The notes under the pieces are model-generated. The model ran no database searches. It was not told the origin of the DNA and saw only the letters and a list, made by a program, of their open reading frames with translations. Shown piece after piece: positions 62,247-64,000 of a stretch of DNA of 64,000 nucleotides (the first letter of the stretch is position 1; the number at the start of each line of letters is the position of its first letter). The DNA comes from Glandiceps talaboti (taxonomy: Eukaryota > Hemichordata > Enteropneusta > Spengelidae). The stretch covers positions 2,346,187 through 2,410,186 of the forward strand of contig NC_135557.1 of the NCBI RefSeq assembly GCF_964340395.1. Direction: 5' to 3'. A program made the position numbers and the translations under genes.

Positions 62247-62325
62247 TTTAATCCTCTTTCTCCCAGTGGCTGTATGATATTTGTTTGTACACAACTAACT
62301 ACTAGTTGGGAGAAAGAGGATTAAA
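62247..62325. mobile_element. Small fold-back element with 19-bp perfect inverted arms
   Basis: tttaatcctctttctccca (62247-62265) and tgggagaaagaggattaaa (62307-62325) are exact reverse complements around a 41-bp loop. It is likely a miniature fold-back or MITE remnant; no coding capacity. Confidence 0.55.
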
Positions 62326-63112
62326 TACCAGATATCTGATCATTTCGCAGTGAACATAAATTTATAATTACACCAAAGTATTACCATTACCTAATTTAAC
62401 AAATCAACTGGCCTTGTGATAAAAACAAACAAACTAGTTGTGTTCTGTTATGTTCAAGGACAATAGCCCCACAATTAACTGCAGGAATGTGATGTTAATC
62501 AGTGTCCAAAATCTGCTTGTACAAGTTGATGGTAATTAAGTTCATAATATCCTGACAGTCTAGGGCAAAGGTCAGTTTTTACACAGAAAGCTCATCTAAA
62601 AGGTATGTTTACAATATACACTTAAATTTGTCTGTATAAAGTATTAACAGTATGGTGTAGATTGCTAGCTGACCTTGAATATGAAGGTCAAAGTCATGGG
62701 TTACTGTCTTTGATAATATCTAGCATGGTACATTCCTATGGCTCCCCTCCACGCTGGCATGCATGTTGACAGTGACATGTTTTCATGGTGGTGCATCAGA
62801 TGTGTATGAATAAATACAACTATGTACAATCTTTGGTACAGTTTTGGTGCAGCACATTCAAAGTGCTCATGAGAGTTTGTTGATTTCTGCAATCGAAAAA
62901 TCATTGACACAATTCAATATTAATTCACAGTAAAGTTCATGAAAGTATTATTGCAAATTACAAATAACAAGTCATTGAGAATGACAGAGTCCCCACTATG
63001 ATTGGGTTTTAAGGAACTGGCAGTTTATGTTGTCATTTTCTTGATATCACTACTCTGATCACGCAACAACACTTGTGAACCTAAATCAAACAGACTTAGA
63101 TATGTTGTGTCT
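62326..63112. other. Unique sequence
   Basis: No exon, RNA gene or element recognised in these 787 bp. Confidence 0.5.
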
Positions 63113-63183
63113 GCTCGTTGGACATGGAACATGCCTACTCATGCTGTGTCTATCTCCTCGTTGGACATGGGACATGCCTACTC
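63104..63183 (+). repeat. 43-bp tandem duplication
   Basis: cgttggacatggaacatgcc recurs 43 bp downstream as cgttggacatgggacatgcc, each preceded by tgtgtct. Confidence 0.8.
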
Positions 63184-63238
63184 TTCAAGATGACGTGATG
63201 GAATAATACATTCAACAATAAAGGATGGGTCAAGTATG

Positions 63239-63736
63239 GGGGGGGGGGGGAACGACCTGTTCAAGCATGTCTAAGTTATGGCTTTGGACATGAAAACTGC
63301 GCCAACAAAATCGCTGCCAGGCAGCAATATCGGATTATATCACAACGAAAATGGATACGCACATGTATGTCATGGAACACTGTCCTAATATCAACTTTGA
63401 ATGAGATCTGTTCAAGCATGTCTGAGTTATGGCTTTGGACATGGAAAATTCGCAAACAAAATGCCAGGCGGCCATATTGGATCGTATCAAGATGAAAATG
63501 GATATGCACATGTATGTCATAGAACACTGTCCTAATACCAACTTTGAATGAGATCTGTTAAAGCATGTCTGAGTTATGGCTTTAGACAAGAGAAAATTTA
63601 CAAACAAAATGGCTGCTAGGCGGCCATATTGGATTGTATCATGAAACAAATTGACGTGCATATGTATGCCATTATATGTTGCCCCTGTACCAAGTTTGAA
63701 AAAAAATCAGTCCAGGCATTTCCAAGAAGCGGCTCT
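63239..63736 (+). repeat. About 150-bp repeat, 3 full copies plus a diverged fourth
   Basis: After a run of 12 G, copies start near 63260, 63411 and 63558 (ttcaagcatgtctgagttat, ggctttggacatg). Each contains a gccaggcggccatattgg segment, catgtatgtcat and a caactttgaatgagatctg segment. The last, diverged copy ends in accaagtttgaa, ggcatttccaag and a GGAC microsatellite. Motifs of this kind (ccatattgg plus accaagtttgaa plus GGACn) recur as an interspersed family in invertebrate genomes as I recall them; that identity is not proven here. Confidence 0.75.
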
Positions 63737-63793
63737 GGACGGACGGACAGACGGATGGACGGACGACGGATGGACGGACGCACGGACAGACGG
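63737..63793 (+). repeat. (GGAC/GGAT/AGAC)n microsatellite
   Basis: Irregular GGAC tetranucleotides terminate the 150-bp repeat family copy. The remaining 63794-64000 is unique and unannotated. Confidence 0.9.
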
Positions 63794-64000
63794 AACCCAA
63801 TCCATAAGTCCCTGTCCCGGACTAATAAATACAAAGATGTAAATGAATGGACAGCCCTTCCATCAATAAAACTTTAAAAGATTAACACACTTCATTACAA
63901 ACTCTTCCATAGCCAATGTCTTAAACCAAGAGCTGGCTACTCTTTCAGTACAGGCAGTGAGCTTTGGGATATTTTCAAGTCGAATATAGACAACAATTCA

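Overview
The window is nuclear DNA of a multicellular animal, most likely an invertebrate. Coding sequence is confined to short exons with GT-AG splice sites, almost all in phase 1, encoding extracellular modules (LDL-receptor class A and CAP/SCP domains). There is also a Penelope-like retroelement, LINE debris, abundant microsatellites and very large minisatellites. I cannot name the species. Lancelets and lophotrochozoans both have this style of gene and repeat landscape, but that is inference.

Layout: 1-950 is the 3' end of a Penelope-like element. 1210-16402 is the 3' part of gene 1: one LDLa exon (1210-1362) and three exons (9191-9469, 10001-10078, 16227-16402) that together rebuild a CAP domain with its His/Glu residues and the GHFTQLIW signature, ending in TAA. 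Its introns hold a 5.3-kb 37-bp array, a 470-bp element with terminal inverted repeats, a 1-kb microsatellite complex and a 5.5-kb 24-bp array. 16.4-24.2 kb is intergenic by this model and includes a 3.5-kb second 37-bp array. Gene 2 is proposed from a signal-peptide exon (24197-24280), through a tentative 55-bp phase 0-to-1 exon (25277-25331), to four LDLa exons (36690, 39356, 41421, 43522) and two short linker exons (38251, 42772). It ends in a tiny terminal exon with TAG at 44172-44174 and AATAAA at 44427. A single long gene joining both sets is possible through a weak phase-1 donor at 16356.

44.5-55.8 kb is an 11.3-kb array of 30/35-bp units. 57.4-61.6 kb is a 46-bp array that ends in an inverted unit behind a hairpin. 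61.7-64 kb is mostly unique sequence with a small fold-back element and a ~150-bp repeat family.

Roughly two thirds of the window is tandem repeat by my estimate. The very long open frames found here are by-products of stop-free repeat units. Both gene models look like secreted, disulfide-rich proteins. The most striking pattern is that several minisatellites sit directly on exon edges. One has amplified a 5' splice site, one supplies the polypyrimidine tract of an acceptor, one runs to within about 15 bp of an acceptor, and one has amplified the 3' end of the CAP coding exon. A hammerhead-ribozyme-like fold lies at 28784-28844.
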